From: Tribonema minus
Taxonomy: Eukaryota; Sar; Xanthophyceae; Tribonematales; Tribonemataceae
DNA: 64,000 nucleotides
Assembly: GCA_017506865.1 (NCBI GenBank)
Contig: JAFCMP010000030.1
Coordinates: forward strand, 1 to 64,000
Reading direction: 5' to 3'
The position numbers and the translations under genes were made by a program. How positions within the stretch are numbered: the stretch's first letter is position 1; every line of letters begins with the position of its first letter. This document shows positions 22,682-37,700 of this stretch, one piece after another. The notes beneath the pieces were generated by a model that did no database searches, was not told the origin of the DNA, and saw only the letters and a list, made by a program, of their open reading frames with translations.

Positions 22682-25600
22682 ATGGCGGATGTTGGGCTGT
22701 ACGGACTGGCTGTCATGGGGCAGAACTTCGCCCTCAACATGGCAGACAAGGGCTTCTCGGTGAGAAACATACTGCCCGTGTATGTTGTGACGTCACAAAA
22801 AGCAAAGAGGGCGTCTGCAAAAATACGTCTGCATGTTGCGCATGTATTGACTCGGCATTGAACTAAGCGAAACTTGAATCATTTTCACTTGAAGTTCGCT
22901 ACAGCACTTTGTGCTGCTGGCTTTGGGTTAAGGTCAATTTCAGCCGCTGCTGCCTGCTACCATTTCTCACACAAACCTTCACACAAAGAGGACCTGGTTT
23001 CACAAGGATGGTCCCGCTTGCACCGTCTGCCGCGCGCATGTAAGTGCATGTAATCAACTTCATGAGCTTGCAGCTGTTTGTCCCAGTAACTCTCCTCCGC
23101 GTGAATAATCAGTGGTGACAATGACGATGCTGTTTGATCCGAAGCACTAGTTGTATAATTACTCTTACAAGCTGTCTGCCACAACCATGAGGACCTCAAC
23201 TTTATTACTTTGCATGTACCACTTGCAACAACCTGTGGATGCTGACAGCCACGTCTGCCATTTAACCGTATGGCAGCATGAAGTCACACGCTTGCCTAAC
23301 CCTAAGCCTACCCCTGTTACTTTTGCGTCTGATTATGTTTGGGGCTGCTACAGGTGTCTGTGTGCAACCGATCGCCGGACAAGGTTGATGCCACTGTGGC
23401 GCGTGCCAAGGTGGAGGGGGACCTGCCTCTCAAGGGGTACAAGGACGCTAAGGAGTTCATTGAGGTATGTAAGGGTAGGGTTAGGGTTAGCACTGAAGTT
23501 GTAATATCATTGGTGCTAAACTGTGACGTTCGTTAGTTTTGCGGCAGCTGCGCTAACCTTGCTGCAGGCATCAAATGCAACACGCAGAAAGGAAACCAAT
23601 CAGCCCACTGTTGACCCTAAAGGTGTCATCTGTTGATTGGCTGGACCTTTTTTTTTGAAAACTGGCTGCAGATAGCCAAATTGCCGGCGGGCAACACAAC
23701 TGCTTCATGGTGCTGGTGAAATCTCTGGTGTTACGTCTGAGGCTCTGAGCACAGTGACACTTGTACCTCAAGCACGCTAGGATCACGATCATCCGCCAAA
23801 TGTTCATTGATTAAGGTGTACCCAACCCGAAGCCGCCCCCCTATCTCGTCGCTCACCTCCCGCTGTAACCTGGTGTGTTGCTATGAACCGTGTGTTGCAG
23901 TCGCTGTCTAAGCCCCGCAAGGTCATCATGCTGGTGCAGGCTGGTGCCCCTGTGGACTCTACCATCAAGGTTAGTCAGTTACTCCAATTTCAAACTCAAC
24001 ATGAGCATACTTTGTTTGCTTTGCCTCGATGCCGCCACCCAACTTATTGCCTGCTCCTTTGCAGTGTGTGCCTGAGCATGATTTTCATATGAGCTGTCCT
24101 GATGCACCATTGATGGCGAACTTCTGCGTGGGCTGGTCCAGCAACTTTGTCGGCTGAACCATGGAACTGGAACCAACAATAAAAACAGGAGCTTTACACT
24201 GGACTTACAACTTTAGTGCCTTGATTATAGCCGCGAAATGGCGCACTGTGGCTTCACGAAGGTTGCGTCAGTGAGTACAGTGTGCTGTTGTACGTAAACC
24301 ATTGCTTGCCCAGAAATTGTCAAAGAAGACACACAACTACTACTGCCAGTGTATCACAGTTGACGTTCTCAGCTGGAAGTGCTGCACTCGGTGTGTACAC
24401 AGGTGCTGAGTGAGTTCTTGGAGGCAGGCGATGTTTTGGTGGATGGAGGTAACGAGTGGTTTCCTAACACCATCAGGCGTGCCCAGGAGCTTGAGGTGAG
24501 CAACTTCAACATTGAAGGTTGAGTCACCTGGTTGACGCATGTGTAGCACTTGGTGAACCACTGTATATTGATGTGTGGCCACAGGCAGCAAAGTCTTGAT
24601 GCGCATGCGAAACACCAGCAATGGGTATCTACGAGTTTCAGGTGCAGTGTGGAATATGACCCCCATGTAGGGTATGCATGTATGGAAACGAATCAAAAGA
24701 TCGTAGAGCTCCCAGTGACAAGGTTTGGTGAGCTGTGGAATTGAATGCCTTGCACCTATAACCGTGATCGCCGCTGCTGCAGCGCATGGTTGCGAGTCAA
24801 AATGTATGTTGAGTGGCTACATCACCTCTTTGACTCGCGACAACATGGCCTTCACAGCAAAATGGCAAGAGTAGCTTTCAGTCTACTGCGTGATGCTGAT
24901 GGTTGGTTGAACAACAGCTGGTGCTGTTCAGCTTGCCTTTTATGTCAATCCTTGCATGGTAGAGTGCGTTCTGCGCGCAGCCCATACACTCTGAAATAAC
25001 GGGTGCTTCTGGAGGCAAGGAACGCACACACTATCAATGTGTGCATTCAGCAGCAGTAATGTACTTTCTCCAGGTCCTTGTTCACATTGGCCTTCGCACT
25101 TCTGGGTTTGCCCAAGTGACATCACCCATTTGTCTTGCCATTCTGCTCTGTGTGTGCAGCCCAAGGGCATCCACTTCGTTGGAATGGGTATTTCTGGTGG
25201 AGAGGAGGGTGCTCGCAACGGACCCTCCCTCATGCCTGGGGGCCCCAAGGAAGCGTTTGAACTGCTCAAGCCCATCCTGGTCAAGGCCGCTGCGCAAGTG
25301 GACGATGGACCGTGTGTCACATACATTGGCCCGGTGAGTGTGTTGATGTTACTCGTATTAGGACTTCGTAGCATATCATCAGCACTTTTGGAAAAATGTT
25401 AATGAGCGTTCATGTGATCCCCAGGGTTAAAGTTATGTTAAGGGTGTTGGTTAGGTTCAAATGCCACCTGCGCTAAAGGCCAGGGGTAGTACGTTCACTC
25501 GGCATGTTGCGAGCGACGGGCATGGCACAAGTGTAGTGTATGCCAGACGCACTGCCCGCCAACAAAGCTGCCGCTGTACGATTCATTTGGACCTGCAGTT

Positions 25601-28600
25601 TGGGCAAGAGTGTGTCGAGGGCTGCTACTGTCAATCAAAAAGGCGGCGTGTGCTTTCGGGCCACTGATGTTGCACAGATGCATACTACAAAGTGCTATGA
25701 ACACTGTTGTATAAGTATTACTTCAAAGTACAGTCGCAGGTAATTCATCAACATGGCATTGTCATGTTATGCGAGCGTCAACACCTCATGCCAAAGTGCT
25801 GCCTTGCACGGTTCATCAACTTGAATGGCAGGTTGGCAGCGGCAACTACGTCAAGATGGTGCACAACGGCATTGAGTACGGCGACATGCAGCTGATTGCT
25901 GAGGCCTATGACATCCTCAAGCACATCGCTGGAATGACCAATGACGAGCTGGCTGCCACCTTTGCCTCCTGGAACCAGTAAGTGCCGGGCCAGTCCTGTA
26001 CAGCTGATTGGTTGTTGTTGCACGAGCCGCATACCACACTGTCGATGTACATTATCGGGGCCCTTGTACTGGCTGCCAGTGCAGCTGCAAACCAGTGAAA
26101 CATGTTTCTGTTAGTTCATGAATCAAGTCTGCTGCCACAATCTACGGTTTCAGCTTAGGGTTAGGGTTAGGTGTGCGATATGTGGTGTGATTTGTGATTG
26201 TGTGAGTCTAAGCATCACCACGATTTGATCATGAAGCCACTGCATTGCCGTTGATGGTTTTATGGATGCGTGCTGCCTCACGGAAGCACGTGACACCACC
26301 TCGCCACACCCTCCAGTGAATGCACCAGCAGAAGCAACAACACTGTGACATTTGGCAGTTCGAACATTGATTGCATCAAGTTGAAGTTGTCAGGTCAAGT
26401 TGGCAGCTGGTGTCATCAAGCGCAGCCACGCGACAACAGCAGTCACTTCAGCAATGCACTTGAAAATTGAGTCTGGTGGTGAAAACTTGCAAGCACTTGC
26501 TGTTTCCTTAGGGTTAGGAAGACCTGCTGTAAGCTCTGGCAGTTTCTTGAAGTGTAATGTCTAGACTCTTGATGCCTGTACTGTAGCGACCGATGTTCTT
26601 GTCTTCTCTTTCGACAGGACGGAGCTGCAGTCATTTTTGATTGAGATCACCGCAATCATCTTCACCAAGAAGGATGACCTGACATCTGAGGGTTATGTTG
26701 TGGACAAGGTCCTCGACAAGACAGGTGAGTCAGCAAACGCAGTCGCTGATGCTTGGAACAGCAGTTCACAAGCGTCCTGCGTTTATGCAGATCGGTTTGA
26801 GCCTTGCTGCAGAAACGCCAAACATCTACACGTCATGCAACAAAACATACACTGCGATGTGACTTCGATGCATGCTTGATTGATGATTGAGACAGGGTGC
26901 GACGCAGCAATACTTCACATCATCGGGGCAACATGTGCCTGTTGAGCCACTGCCAAATGGTCACAACGTCAAGTGTCACAACCACGCGCATTGTACCTGT
27001 TTGACATTGACACCAGGCATGAAGGGCACCGGACGGTGGACTGTACAGGAGGCAGCAGAGCGCAGCACACCAGCACCTACCATGGCCTGCGCGCTCGATG
27101 CGCGCTACCTGTCAGGTATGTATGCATGCCACCTTCATGTGTGCGGTACGTTTGTGTACTGGGTGCTGGTACCCCTGGTGCTACGTTACAGGTATTACAG
27201 GTACATATACGTCAACTCAGTGATAGCAGTACATTAGGAAAGCACAAAGGTGGACATCACGTGATTTCAGTTGAATGGACTTGGTGCTTGCTGCAACTGG
27301 TAGGGGTATTGCAGCTTGCTATCTGTGACTCGAGAGCCGTGACACGTTTGCAGTTGCTTTGTTGTACAACTGGTTTTGCTGTTCCTGTCTTTTGACCGCT
27401 GCAGCTGCGCGTGTTGTTGGCAATGCCTTCACACACTCTGTTCTCAGCCTGAGTTTGAGCAGCACGAAGGGGTCCAATATATTTCGCTCCTAAATCACGC
27501 GCTGCAACAAACAATTCGTGCAGCTGCACTCCTGTCTGCCGCTGACGCTGCTTCCTGTTTCCTCGCATGTTGCTGATTTCAGCCCGCAAGGACGAGCGCA
27601 TAGCAGCCTCTAGTATACTCAATGGTCCCGCTGAGTTCCCCAAGGTGGACAGGGGGCAGCTGGTGGGCGATGTGATGGCAGCCCTCTACTGCGCTAAAAT
27701 ATGCTCCTATGCACAGGTGCGCACGCCTACTAACGTGATGGGCGCATTTGTGCAGTGTAGGGAATGTGCAAGGTTATTTATATGTGCAGTTGGCGTCAGA
27801 TGCACCCAAACTTCATTGTGGTGTTGACAGAACATTTGTGACGCCGTGGATCACGGTATGTAGCTTAGTGCCATCACATGTGACACTTGGTTCTTTCAGT
27901 TCGCGTATGGTTTTCAAGGCTCTTGTTCTACCATTTGCTCCTCAGGCTGTGTTGATACACATATATGTATGTATTCATACTGTGCCTGTTGCCGCACTCT
28001 TGGTGTTTCAGGGCATGAACCTGATCAAGGCGGCAAGCGAGCACAACAACTGGAACATTGACCTGGGCGAGTGCTCTCGCATATGGAAGGGAGGCTGCAT
28101 CATCAGGTAACCCTAAGCCGCATGCGTCTACATGGCTTGTGACTCGTGGTGTATGTAATGGCGTCATCACTTCATTTGACGCAGTACTGCCACCTGTTGA
28201 GCATCATCATGAAAGCGTCATCGAGTGCATGCATTCATGTGCACCTGCAACAGCGGTGTCCCCAGTGTGCACTGGCACCCGACAAATGCGAGTAGCTGAG
28301 CGGCACGGTGTGGGCATTCGAAGACATGCGCACAAGCTCAGACATGAAGTGCGCAGAGACATGTACCTATAAGTGGTATACAATACGCCATGCCGCGTGA
28401 CAACACAAATTACTGATAGACAGCAGAGGCACTGAGGAAAGGATTGATTCTCACAATTTATGAAATGGAGAGGGTGTCGTTGACTGTTGCAGTGCACCAT
28501 TTTGGCAGCACTCAATCCCTTCAGTTGCCTCTTGCCAGGGCAATTGCATCCCCTGAGGCACCATGCAGGGGGTGCATCATGTGCAAGATTTGACATTAAA

Positions 28601-30235
28601 TAGTGGTACCTCATCAATGTGACCAAGCCATGAATGTAGCAGCCAGGACCAAGTAGGGAGCTTGTGCATGTACAAAGTGCAATAGCCTCATCGTACATGC
28701 GCATCCTCTCACCAACAACCCCGTTGTCTCTGTGTCCTCTCATCAGGGCTGCTTTCCTGAGCAACATCAAGTCCGCCTACGACAAGAATGGGCAGCTCGC
28801 CAACCTTCTGGTCGACCCTGACTTTGCTGCCAGCTTGAACTCCCGCCAGAACGCCTGGCGGCGGGTGGTGTCTCTGTGTGTTGCCAGGTGAGTTGCATTG
28901 TAATGCCTATGATTGGACTGTTGCATGTATGCAGTGACACGTGGTCACTTAACTGCGGCATTGTACTCACTGTTGGCTCTGGTTTTGCCTTGTCGTGTGC
29001 AAGGCGCACTCTTGTTGAAGTTTTTCATGAGGAGCACCATGACTAAGTTGGCTAAGCGGAGGGCCAATCTTGTATTGATGTGCAGAAACCAAATCACCGT
29101 TGAAGCGCAGCAACAAATTGAGATATCTTGTGGGACTGCAGTTTGTTTTAACTTAAAAGAGGACAGAGCTTCATTATGAATGTTGCGGCTCTCAAAACTG
29201 ATCGAATTGTTGGTGGTAGCAAGGTTGATTTTTTTCAAGTGAGCAAGGCCATGGTTCATGCCGAGCCCACTTCTGCACTGCAGCTGCAAAACCCTGTTGC
29301 ATTTCGGTCCAATGGCGGCACACTGTTGGGGCGTGGAGCGTTTGAAAATGTGCTCATAACATCCCTCTCACATGCCTTCATGTCGTTTTGTGCCCTCGTC
29401 TAAACCTCACTCTAACCTAACCCTCACCCTCTGTGCCTCTTATCAGCGGCGTGGCGTGCCCGTCAATGAGTGCATCGCTGAGCTACTTTGACTACTACCG
29501 CCGCGGCAGCCTGCCTGCCAACCTGGTGCAGGCGCAGAGGGACTTCTTCGGTGGCCACACCTACGAGCGCACTGACAGGTGAGCTGAGCAACATGCTTCA
29601 AACCTGACGTGTATATCTTGAAAAAGTACAAATGTAGTAGTTTGTTGAGATGTGATGCACCAGGTTTTGGGTCTGACTGGTCATCTACTTGCTTTTGCTA
29701 GCGAACCAAATTGCTGCTGTGTTATGCAAGTACATACAGTGCACAGCATATGTTTACTACCTTTTGCTTTCGAGCTCATGGTTGGGTCATTTGGCACCAG
29801 ATGCAAGTGGTTCACTTGAGCCGGTATGGTTTGATGCACTTGCCTCCATAATTGCGTGAGCGTTAGTTGGGGATAGCCCGCGCTGTGGTTTGTAGAGGCC
29901 CTTGAAGCCTGCATTTGTCTCACTTTTAAAAAATATATATATCCACAGGCCAGCGTGAGATCTACTGCTCTGCATCATATTTGAAGTGTGCTTCAAGTGT
30001 GCTCGCTTCTCGCCATGCATGCACACCACAGTGCAGAAGCGATGCGTCTTGATTGTACATGTGTGTGTGCAGCTGAAGCAAAGTAAGATGATCCCCATCA
30101 TGGCTTCAAGTGTTCATCATCTATAGCTCGCTGCTTTGTTGTGTTCTTTGCAGGCCTGGCACCTTCCACTGCCTCTGGGACGACAGCCACAAGGACATCG
30201 GGGACCTGGCCTCTCGCATTGCGGGCAACCTCTGA
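22682..30235 (+). CDS. PGD: 6-phosphogluconate dehydrogenase, decarboxylating, 13 exons
   Basis: This enzyme converts 6-phosphogluconate to ribulose-5-phosphate and CO2 with NADP+, the third step of the oxidative pentose-phosphate pathway. Exons: 22682-22759, 23354-23464, 23901-23969, 24403-24495, 25160-25333, 25832-25977, 26618-26724, 27017-27115, 27583-27716, 28012-28106, 28747-28887, 29447-29578, 30154-30235. All introns are GT-AG, the frame is kept throughout, and the product is 486 aa, the usual length. Visible are the Rossmann motif GLAVMG (8-13), NRS (31-33) for the NADP phosphate, substrate-binding S129-G130-G131, the catalytic cluster K183, H186, N187, E190, Y191, and the family's C-terminal YERTD region. 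The protein starts right at the Rossmann strand with no presequence, so it is probably cytosolic. It lies head-to-head with G6PD. Intron 2 begins with telomere-like TAGGGTTAGGG repeats. Confidence 0.97.
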
Positions 30236-31753
30236 TTCAGGTGTGTGCACGTCATGTGCTCAGCACTTCGTGATCAACTGCTCAAATCCCCAGGTTGACA
30301 TGTAGGGGCATGTGGTATGCAGTACACCTGCCGTACTTGCAAAGCTGGAACAATTGAGAATCAGCAGCAAGTTGGGCATGATGTGCTTGCTGCGTTGGGT
30401 TAGCGCCCCTATGTATATCACTTTGATGTACGTCAAAAGCTTTTGAAGTTTGATGTTGTTTTATTGGTTGAAGAGCAGCTGGGGGCGGACACTGTGACTG
30501 GCTGCTAAGCTTTCACACGATGGCTTGCTGGATGGCAGCTGTTGTCATGCCTGGCTCCTCTCATGCGCAATTTGCTGCCATTCGTGCTTGCCGTGATTGC
30601 AGGTCAACAGCGCTGGTGATGTGAGCTGAGCCTAGGGCTTGGGGCGCGGCAGATCTAGGGTGTAGAGTTGGCTTGCCAAATGGCCGCTTGCTCCACCCGC
30701 AGCCCCGTCTGTGCGTGCAAAGCAATGGATAGGATACTGGGAAGCAAGACCACACAAGCATTTGGGCTCGAAATAGCCTCTGCTTCACTGCCGAGATTGC
30801 CTGCGATGTGCGCTGCGCTACTTTTTTGCCGCTGAATAGCCGCGGCAGCAGCGGTGTACCACTACACAGGTCGCAACAGCGGCGTTAGTGTTGTTACGCA
30901 GCTGATGCGTGTGCTAAACTCAGCACGCTACTACGTCTCCTTTGTGCAGAATGACACCAAGGATTTACTTGCAGTATCAACACTTTCTTTTATGCCCGCT
31001 GCTCTCTGTATGCTTGGCATTGCACTGCTTGTAATTACACTACAGCTGTATCATCGCACCAGATTGACGTGGGCATTGCCAACTTGTGCACTATTGCATC
31101 GCCAACTTTGCTTTACATCTTCATTTTGCTGTGGCTCATTGTATGCACATATGCTGAGTCTGCAATGCTGCAACACAGCTGCACTCGAACACTACGTGCA
31201 TCACAAAATAAAGCGCCTCACTGCAAGCCTTTGGTGGATGCAACGTCATGCGGAACACGGCGCAAATGTACGTATTCGTCATTGCATCTCAACTTGTCAG
31301 CAGGCATCTCTTTGGCAAGAAGGCAGCTGGAGCGCCATGTCAGCAACAACTTCTGTGGAGCATGTGGTGACCAGCAGGATATTGATCTATAGTCAGTGCC
31401 AAGACGCATCACCTCTACCGCTAGCACGCTAAAATGGCAAGTCAAATGCGTGTAGGCACACAATCGTGTACGGCGGCACCAGTGGAAATGGAGCCTGAAA
31501 AAAAATGCCATTCACAGACCACTTCAAAGCACAAGCACGACGAGTCCAGCGACAAATGCAGTAACAACAGTGGCAACGTATGCGCAAGATGGTCAAGACC
31601 ATGACTCCATGTGTGCTATTACCCATTGCCTAGCTGGTTTTGCTGAAATCTGTTGCTGGTGAGCTCAGATCCTTCGGCCAACTCGGCACCATTTCATGCT
31701 TGCGCCAATGTATCTTCCGTCTCGCTTGGCACGTCGCCTTGAGTTACTGCACT
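30236..31753. other. Convergent spacer, 6PGDH and NOT3 3' flanks
   Basis: This holds the 3' untranslated regions of two convergent genes. A 192-codon plus-strand frame (30854-31432) begins at GTG rather than ATG, is Cys/His/Leu-rich with no recognisable domain, and is about the longest open frame expected by chance in this window. I do not call it a gene. Confidence 0.5.
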
Positions 31754-34700
31754 TCATGACAGGATCTCATCCTCCAGGAATGAGTACTCAAAGGTGAAGT
31801 CGGACTTGATGCGCTGGCACCACCCAGTCTCGTAGTCAAAATACACGTATGTGCCTTGCTCATAGTCATCCGTTGTGACCTGGCAACACGCGAAGAACAG
31901 GAGGTTTTGGGGGGGGGGGTTGTGCATCAGAGCAGTGCGCATTTGCAGCTGGGTGCAAGCATATGTGTAGTGCACACTTTCCACACACTACTGTTGTGGC
32001 GTTGAGAGCTGTTGCATATACACGATGCGCGTGCAAGGTGCAGAGGCTGACAAAGTATATGAATCCGCATCAGCTCCCTGATTATGCTAGCTTAGCTCCA
32101 TGATCACGAAAGTAACTTACATTGCCAAATTAGTGCACTGTTACCCTCGACTGCTCCGTTGTGGCATGCGCATACAAGATCGTACTGCAAAAACTGACAC
32201 TACTAATGCACCATGATTTGTCAAAGCAATTGAGCAGCACTTGAAGCCAAGCAAGCTGTTGCAAAAGCAGGAGCACGCACATGTGCTGCGAGCATTGAGA
32301 AAGAGGTAATTATGAGCGGGTACATGACTGACCTTGGGCTCTTCGTGCCGTTGGAACCACGTCATGTACTTTTTGTGGTACCGCCAAGATTGGCCCTTGA
32401 GTTCCTTGGCAGCCAGGTACTGCTGGTAGGTGCCCTGATGAAGGCGACGGATGCAGCAAGCACGAGGACCATGTTCAAGCTGAGAATTGCTGATGCAACG
32501 CACAGCAAATCCAATGGAGCTGCCAGCGCACAGGCGATGTACCCAAACACTTGTGCATCAAGGTGGTGACTGTGCAGGTCAAGCACAGATGAGGCTACTT
32601 GGTCAGAGGAGAAGCAGAGGCAGTGGCTCTGAAGCCATGCACAACACTACCCTCCTGCTGGTGTCGTCATATCAGATGGAGAATTGAAAGTGTGATGGTG
32701 CGGTGCAAGAGAGGATGCTGTTCAAGGATTGCGTGCAAGGACTTGAGTGATGCGGGCGAAGGTAGGTATACTACCAAGCACAATGCGTTTCAAGTCTCAA
32801 CCTTGTGCAACACAAAGCATGGCGACATGCTTACTTCAGTATACTTCTCGAAGTACGCCGCCAATGTCTAGTCAGTTGCAAGTCCAGTGCATGCTTATGA
32901 ATATATTTGTAAATCTGCCAAGCTAATTTGCCGCTCAACTCTAGTCTAGGTGCAAAGAGGGTACAGTGGCCTTAACCCTAACTGTACTTCTGGCCCTGAC
33001 TCCAAGTGGAGTCTTGTGCTGCAGACTTGCAGCAGTGCACAACAAATGCTGGACTCTGCCGTCAACAAAGGAGTGCGCAATTAATCAACACTGCATGGCC
33101 AGGCAAAATACGACCCTGCACCCCACCACCCCCTCAGGTCATCACAACCATTTGGAGCACACAGTATTCATCGCAGCCATGGCGACACACACTTTGGTAC
33201 ACTTGCATACCTGCTGGTAGTAGAAGATGAAGAAGAGAGTGTCTGTTGACAGCTTCTTGAACATGGCCGGCGAGTCAAAGCCAGGGCTAGGCTGAGATGG
33301 GAAAGGAGCAGGGGTCCTGTGCAAACACACAACAAAGCAGAGATACGAAAAAGCTCATGTGTGTGCTCATTCGATGAGGCGGTCGAGCGCCTCACTGCTG
33401 TTGCAACTCGTTGGCTATCAGAGCCAGAGTTTCATGATTGTTGGCAGTCACTTGGGCGCGAAGCTCATGCACGAAACAGTGGCTGATAGCACAATTATCA
33501 TGGTTGTGGTAACCCTTGCTGCAAGATTCACTGCTCCTGTTTTACATCGGACATGACTGCCTTAGCTGGTATCGAGAGCCAAGACATGCAGGGAAATTAG
33601 TCAAAGCCAGGGGTACTGGCGAAACCAGCACATGCATGGCCACAACAGAGAGTAATCTAGCAAGCAAGCGTGTCAGATCATACATGCAATTTCGCAGCAA
33701 AGGTGCTCTCTAGCCACTGCTTAGCCTGATGATTATATGACAGCTGTTTATAATGTGATCGTACTTGGCCTAATTCAGAAGTACTAATAAAGCCAATTGG
33801 GTCGTCCCAGCCTAACCCTAACCCTGATTGCACGTGGCGGGTTTTCAGAATATCTGACGAGGGGTTGTCATGCACCTTTTCCTACTGAGCACGCTTCCTT
33901 TGACCAGTATACTTCAAGTTTACGTGTGAAGTACATCAAATGAGCGTACCTGTATGGGTTGCGAGGCAAGTACATCTTTGGCCGCTCTGAGTCTTCCGCC
34001 TGTATAACAGTGTATAACATACGGTACAAGCACAAAACATCAGCGCGTGCTTGACGCACAGACAACATTGCATATGCGTAATGTGCCGCACGGTCTTCAA
34101 GTTGTCAAACGCAAAATCACGGTTGATGCCGATGACATTTGATGTGTTGTGATATGCTGCTGGTGAGTCGCAATTTGCGAGTCTTTAGCAGACACATGGT
34201 GGCACACAAAGCAGAAACTCAGCAACGCCGCAAGCGCGGTATGTTCGAGCACATCAATCACTACTGCACGTGGTGGTATGATTTGGCATTAGGGCACAGT
34301 TACGAACAAGACCTACAACACCCACAAAGAAACTCACCTAACATTGCATTTCACGTAAGCCGACCTGCGATGCATGCATCATGCTCTGTGCCCAGCAATA
34401 GTTGAAGAACAGGTACGAACGAGTGTGACAGGTATGAATGTACCTGCAATGCACTTTTACACACACATGTTATTGTACCTCAAAAGGCCCACCTCCAGTG
34501 CAAACGCTGTGCTCTGTGCCAGCTGTGGCCAAGTCCCTACTGATTTGTAAGCATGTATGTACCGAACCTGTACTGCATACATACATACCTGCGGCGCAAA
34601 CATCATGCTCTGCGACAGCTGCGCATCCGTCTGCTGCGCCTGGCCCTGCGCCTGGCCCTGTCCGAGCAGCATCTGGGGCAGCAGATCAGCCTGCTGCTGC

Positions 34701-37700
34701 TGCTGCTGTTGCTGTTGCTGCTGCTGCTGCGCACCATTGCTCAGCGCGCCGAGCGTGCTGCTCAGGCCGCCCGCAGTTGCGCCTCCTGACACAGAGATCA
34801 AGTTCAGCAATGCAAGTCAGATACAGTGGCGTCAGAATATGGCATCAAGAACGAGGAGGTCAGAGCGAGCTCACAGAGCGTGCCTGCCCATTACATATCG
34901 CGTGCGCATTCAACAGCAATGTGTTACTCAAATGCAATAATCATCTTTTGGTGTCACACCTGCCAGACGTGGGGAAGTTCATGCACGTTTCACAACCCAC
35001 TATCATGGATTCGAGAACATGCCAAGCTAGTGGCTGAAGGTCGCATACTGTTTATTCTCTGCTGTCATGCAGATGCTTGAGGGATTCTGCTGCGAGCCAG
35101 AAACGCCATTGAGATGATGCAGCCTGTGATCCCCGTACTGCAAATCTTTAAATTACAGGATCAACTGGCGTGGCACCCATTCCATCAGGTACTGGCTTCG
35201 CTGGTGCTGCCAGCTGATGATAGTGTGCGCTGGATATACGTCGATGAATACTGGTGGTGCGTGTAATGTGTTCACGGTTTGCCATGAAACACGTCAGCTA
35301 CTGGCACCAAATACTGCATGTCTGGCTCCAAGGCAACTCAGGAACACATGCAGCTCAACCACAACAACCCAATGCTCACCAGCCAGCAGTAGTGCCGCGC
35401 TTGTACCAGATGGCAATGTGTATTCAATGCCCAGCTTGGCAGTATATGTGCTGCATTAAGATGTTACAGCATCAGTGTCGCGCGTGATATGCCGATTTTC
35501 TGATGTCAACACCGTCACTAGTACCGAAACTGTAACTTCAAGGCAAGATGCGTTCAACCATCACAACGCTCACCGGCCAGCAGTGGTGGCGCGCCGACAC
35601 CAGATGGCGCAGTTGCTGTTGGCTGCCCCTGCTGCTGAGCGAGTGGCAGCCTTGAGCCCTGCTGCTGCTGCTGCTGCGCACTGAGCTGCTGCTGCTGCTG
35701 CTGTTGGTCCAAGTGTGAGTCTCCGAGGCCCTTGAAGCTCATGTGCTTTTCCAAGGCAGCAGGTGCTGCTGCCGCTGCTGCCGCCGCATCCGCCTGCTGC
35801 TGCTGCTGTTGCTGCTGCAGCGCAGCTGCTGATGCTGCAAGTAAATGATCAAAAAGAGCTTGTGAGAAACGTATAAGCGCTTCAACATTGATGTTGAGAC
35901 AACGTGAAAAAACAAGTGGCGTACTGCCAGGTCATCTTTGCATACCTAGGTCAGAGTTAAATTAAAGTGGTGGTTGTGGTACATCAGGCCTGTCATCCTC
36001 TCCGTCATCACCAAATACTGGTGCTGATTCCTGCACCTTCAAATGGAGTGACACCAGAAAAGTGCTTCAGACGACGCTGGCTTAATTGAGTCATGCTTGC
36101 GGAATATGCTTGCACGAGCTTCCTGCAAAAACATTGCCAATGCAAAATTGTGACGTCAACCCCATTTATGACAATTAATTTCTGCCCGCACACTGAAGTG
36201 GTGGCTTCCGCTGCTGAGCACTGGTGTCTGACCCTTGAGCTGTTGCACTCAGCCACATCAGTGTGTGCCATTGCAGCTGCATAGTCATCTCAAAGGCCCA
36301 TGTGATTACATATATGTGTAAAGCTTGTGCACTATGACAAGATGATGGTGTCTGCTGTATGGCAAGGTGGCAGTACCAGTGCAAGCAGTGGCAACACTTG
36401 TGGCTTGAGATCAGAGGATGTGTAAACGCACAGTGGTCCTATGCACAGTGACGCATCAAGAGCTCAATGGAGCACATAACCATCGCACATGTGTGCCCAG
36501 ACGCAACCACCTCGAAAAAGCCAAGGAGCAGACACTAACAATAACACTGGGGCTTGTGGTCAATGTACAAACACATGCAAAAAACACCTCGGAAGCTGCT
36601 TTACCTGCTGCTGCTGCTGTTGCTGCCGCTGCTGGGACCGCAGCTGCTGCCAACGCTGCGGCATTTGCGGCGGCAGCAGCAACAGCGGCACTGGCAGCAG
36701 CCGCTGCACTGCCGCCTGATCCTGCCAGCGAAGCAGGTCCTGACGCTGCTGCCACCTGTGCTGCGGTGGGCTGAGCGGCCTGAACGACAGGCGATGGTGC
36801 TGATTGCGCTGCTGCTGGTGGTGCTGCGGCATGCTCTGCCGGGGGGGTGGCCGACCTGACGGAGGAGGGTCTTGGGGGCACCTCCTGTGTGCAAGGAGGG
36901 GGGAAGAGAAACGGTGGTGTAATGATTGTCGAGCGCAAACGACCTGTAGTGGCCCAAACTCTACGCAAAATACTTGGGTGCAACATGACTGCAAGTTCAG
37001 CAAGGTACTTCAATTGCAGCACAACTTAGGGGTTCCATGAAAAGAGAAGACTGCCAGGTGCACATGATGTAAGCACCCGCCAGCGCGGCTGCTGGTTTGG
37101 GGTCAAACGATGAGGTCAACGCTGCCGCTCACCAGAGAGCATGACATGGAAACCACCAGCAGCAGCAGCAGCAGCATAGTTCAGCATCGTCACACACGTG
37201 CACACGGTACTGTTCCCGCGCAGCACCTGGCAAAGCTGTAACCGACAACAACATTCACAGACGAACAACCATACTACATTTCAGCTGTCCAAATCACAGA
37301 CACTCAGCAAAGGGCCTGTCTGTAGTCGCTCAAAAAATGGTGGTGATGCTCACCTGAGAGGGCGGCCCTCCCGCAGAAGCAGCGCGGCTCAACGACGGCG
37401 CAGACGCCCCGCTGGCACTGCTCTCGCGCGACAGCGGTGGCGTGGCACGTCCCATCGGCGGCACCGCAGCGGCAGCGGCAGCGGCGGCGGCGGCGGCAGC
37501 GCTGCCGTTTGCCACCACTGCTGCGGCAGTGGGGGCGGCACTGGAGGCGATGGGTGAGGGCGCAGAGGGGGGTATGGTGGCTGCGGTTCCGCTGCCGGTG
37601 CTGCTGCTCCTACTGTGGCTGCTGCTGCCGGCTTTGGCGCGGTTGGAGGGAGTTGAAGTTGCTGAAGGGGCGGCGGCGGCGGCGCTGGAGGGCGTGGGTG

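Noticed and set aside
30854-31432. 192-codon plus-strand frame between 6PGDH and NOT3
   Set aside because: It begins at GTG, has no recognisable domain, lies where two 3' untranslated regions should be, and is about the longest frame expected by chance in 64 kb.
34438-35037. Plus-strand frame of 199 codons with Cys, Leu or Ala runs
   Set aside because: It is the reverse complement of the CAG-repeat exon of NOT3. CTG repeats stay open in all frames.
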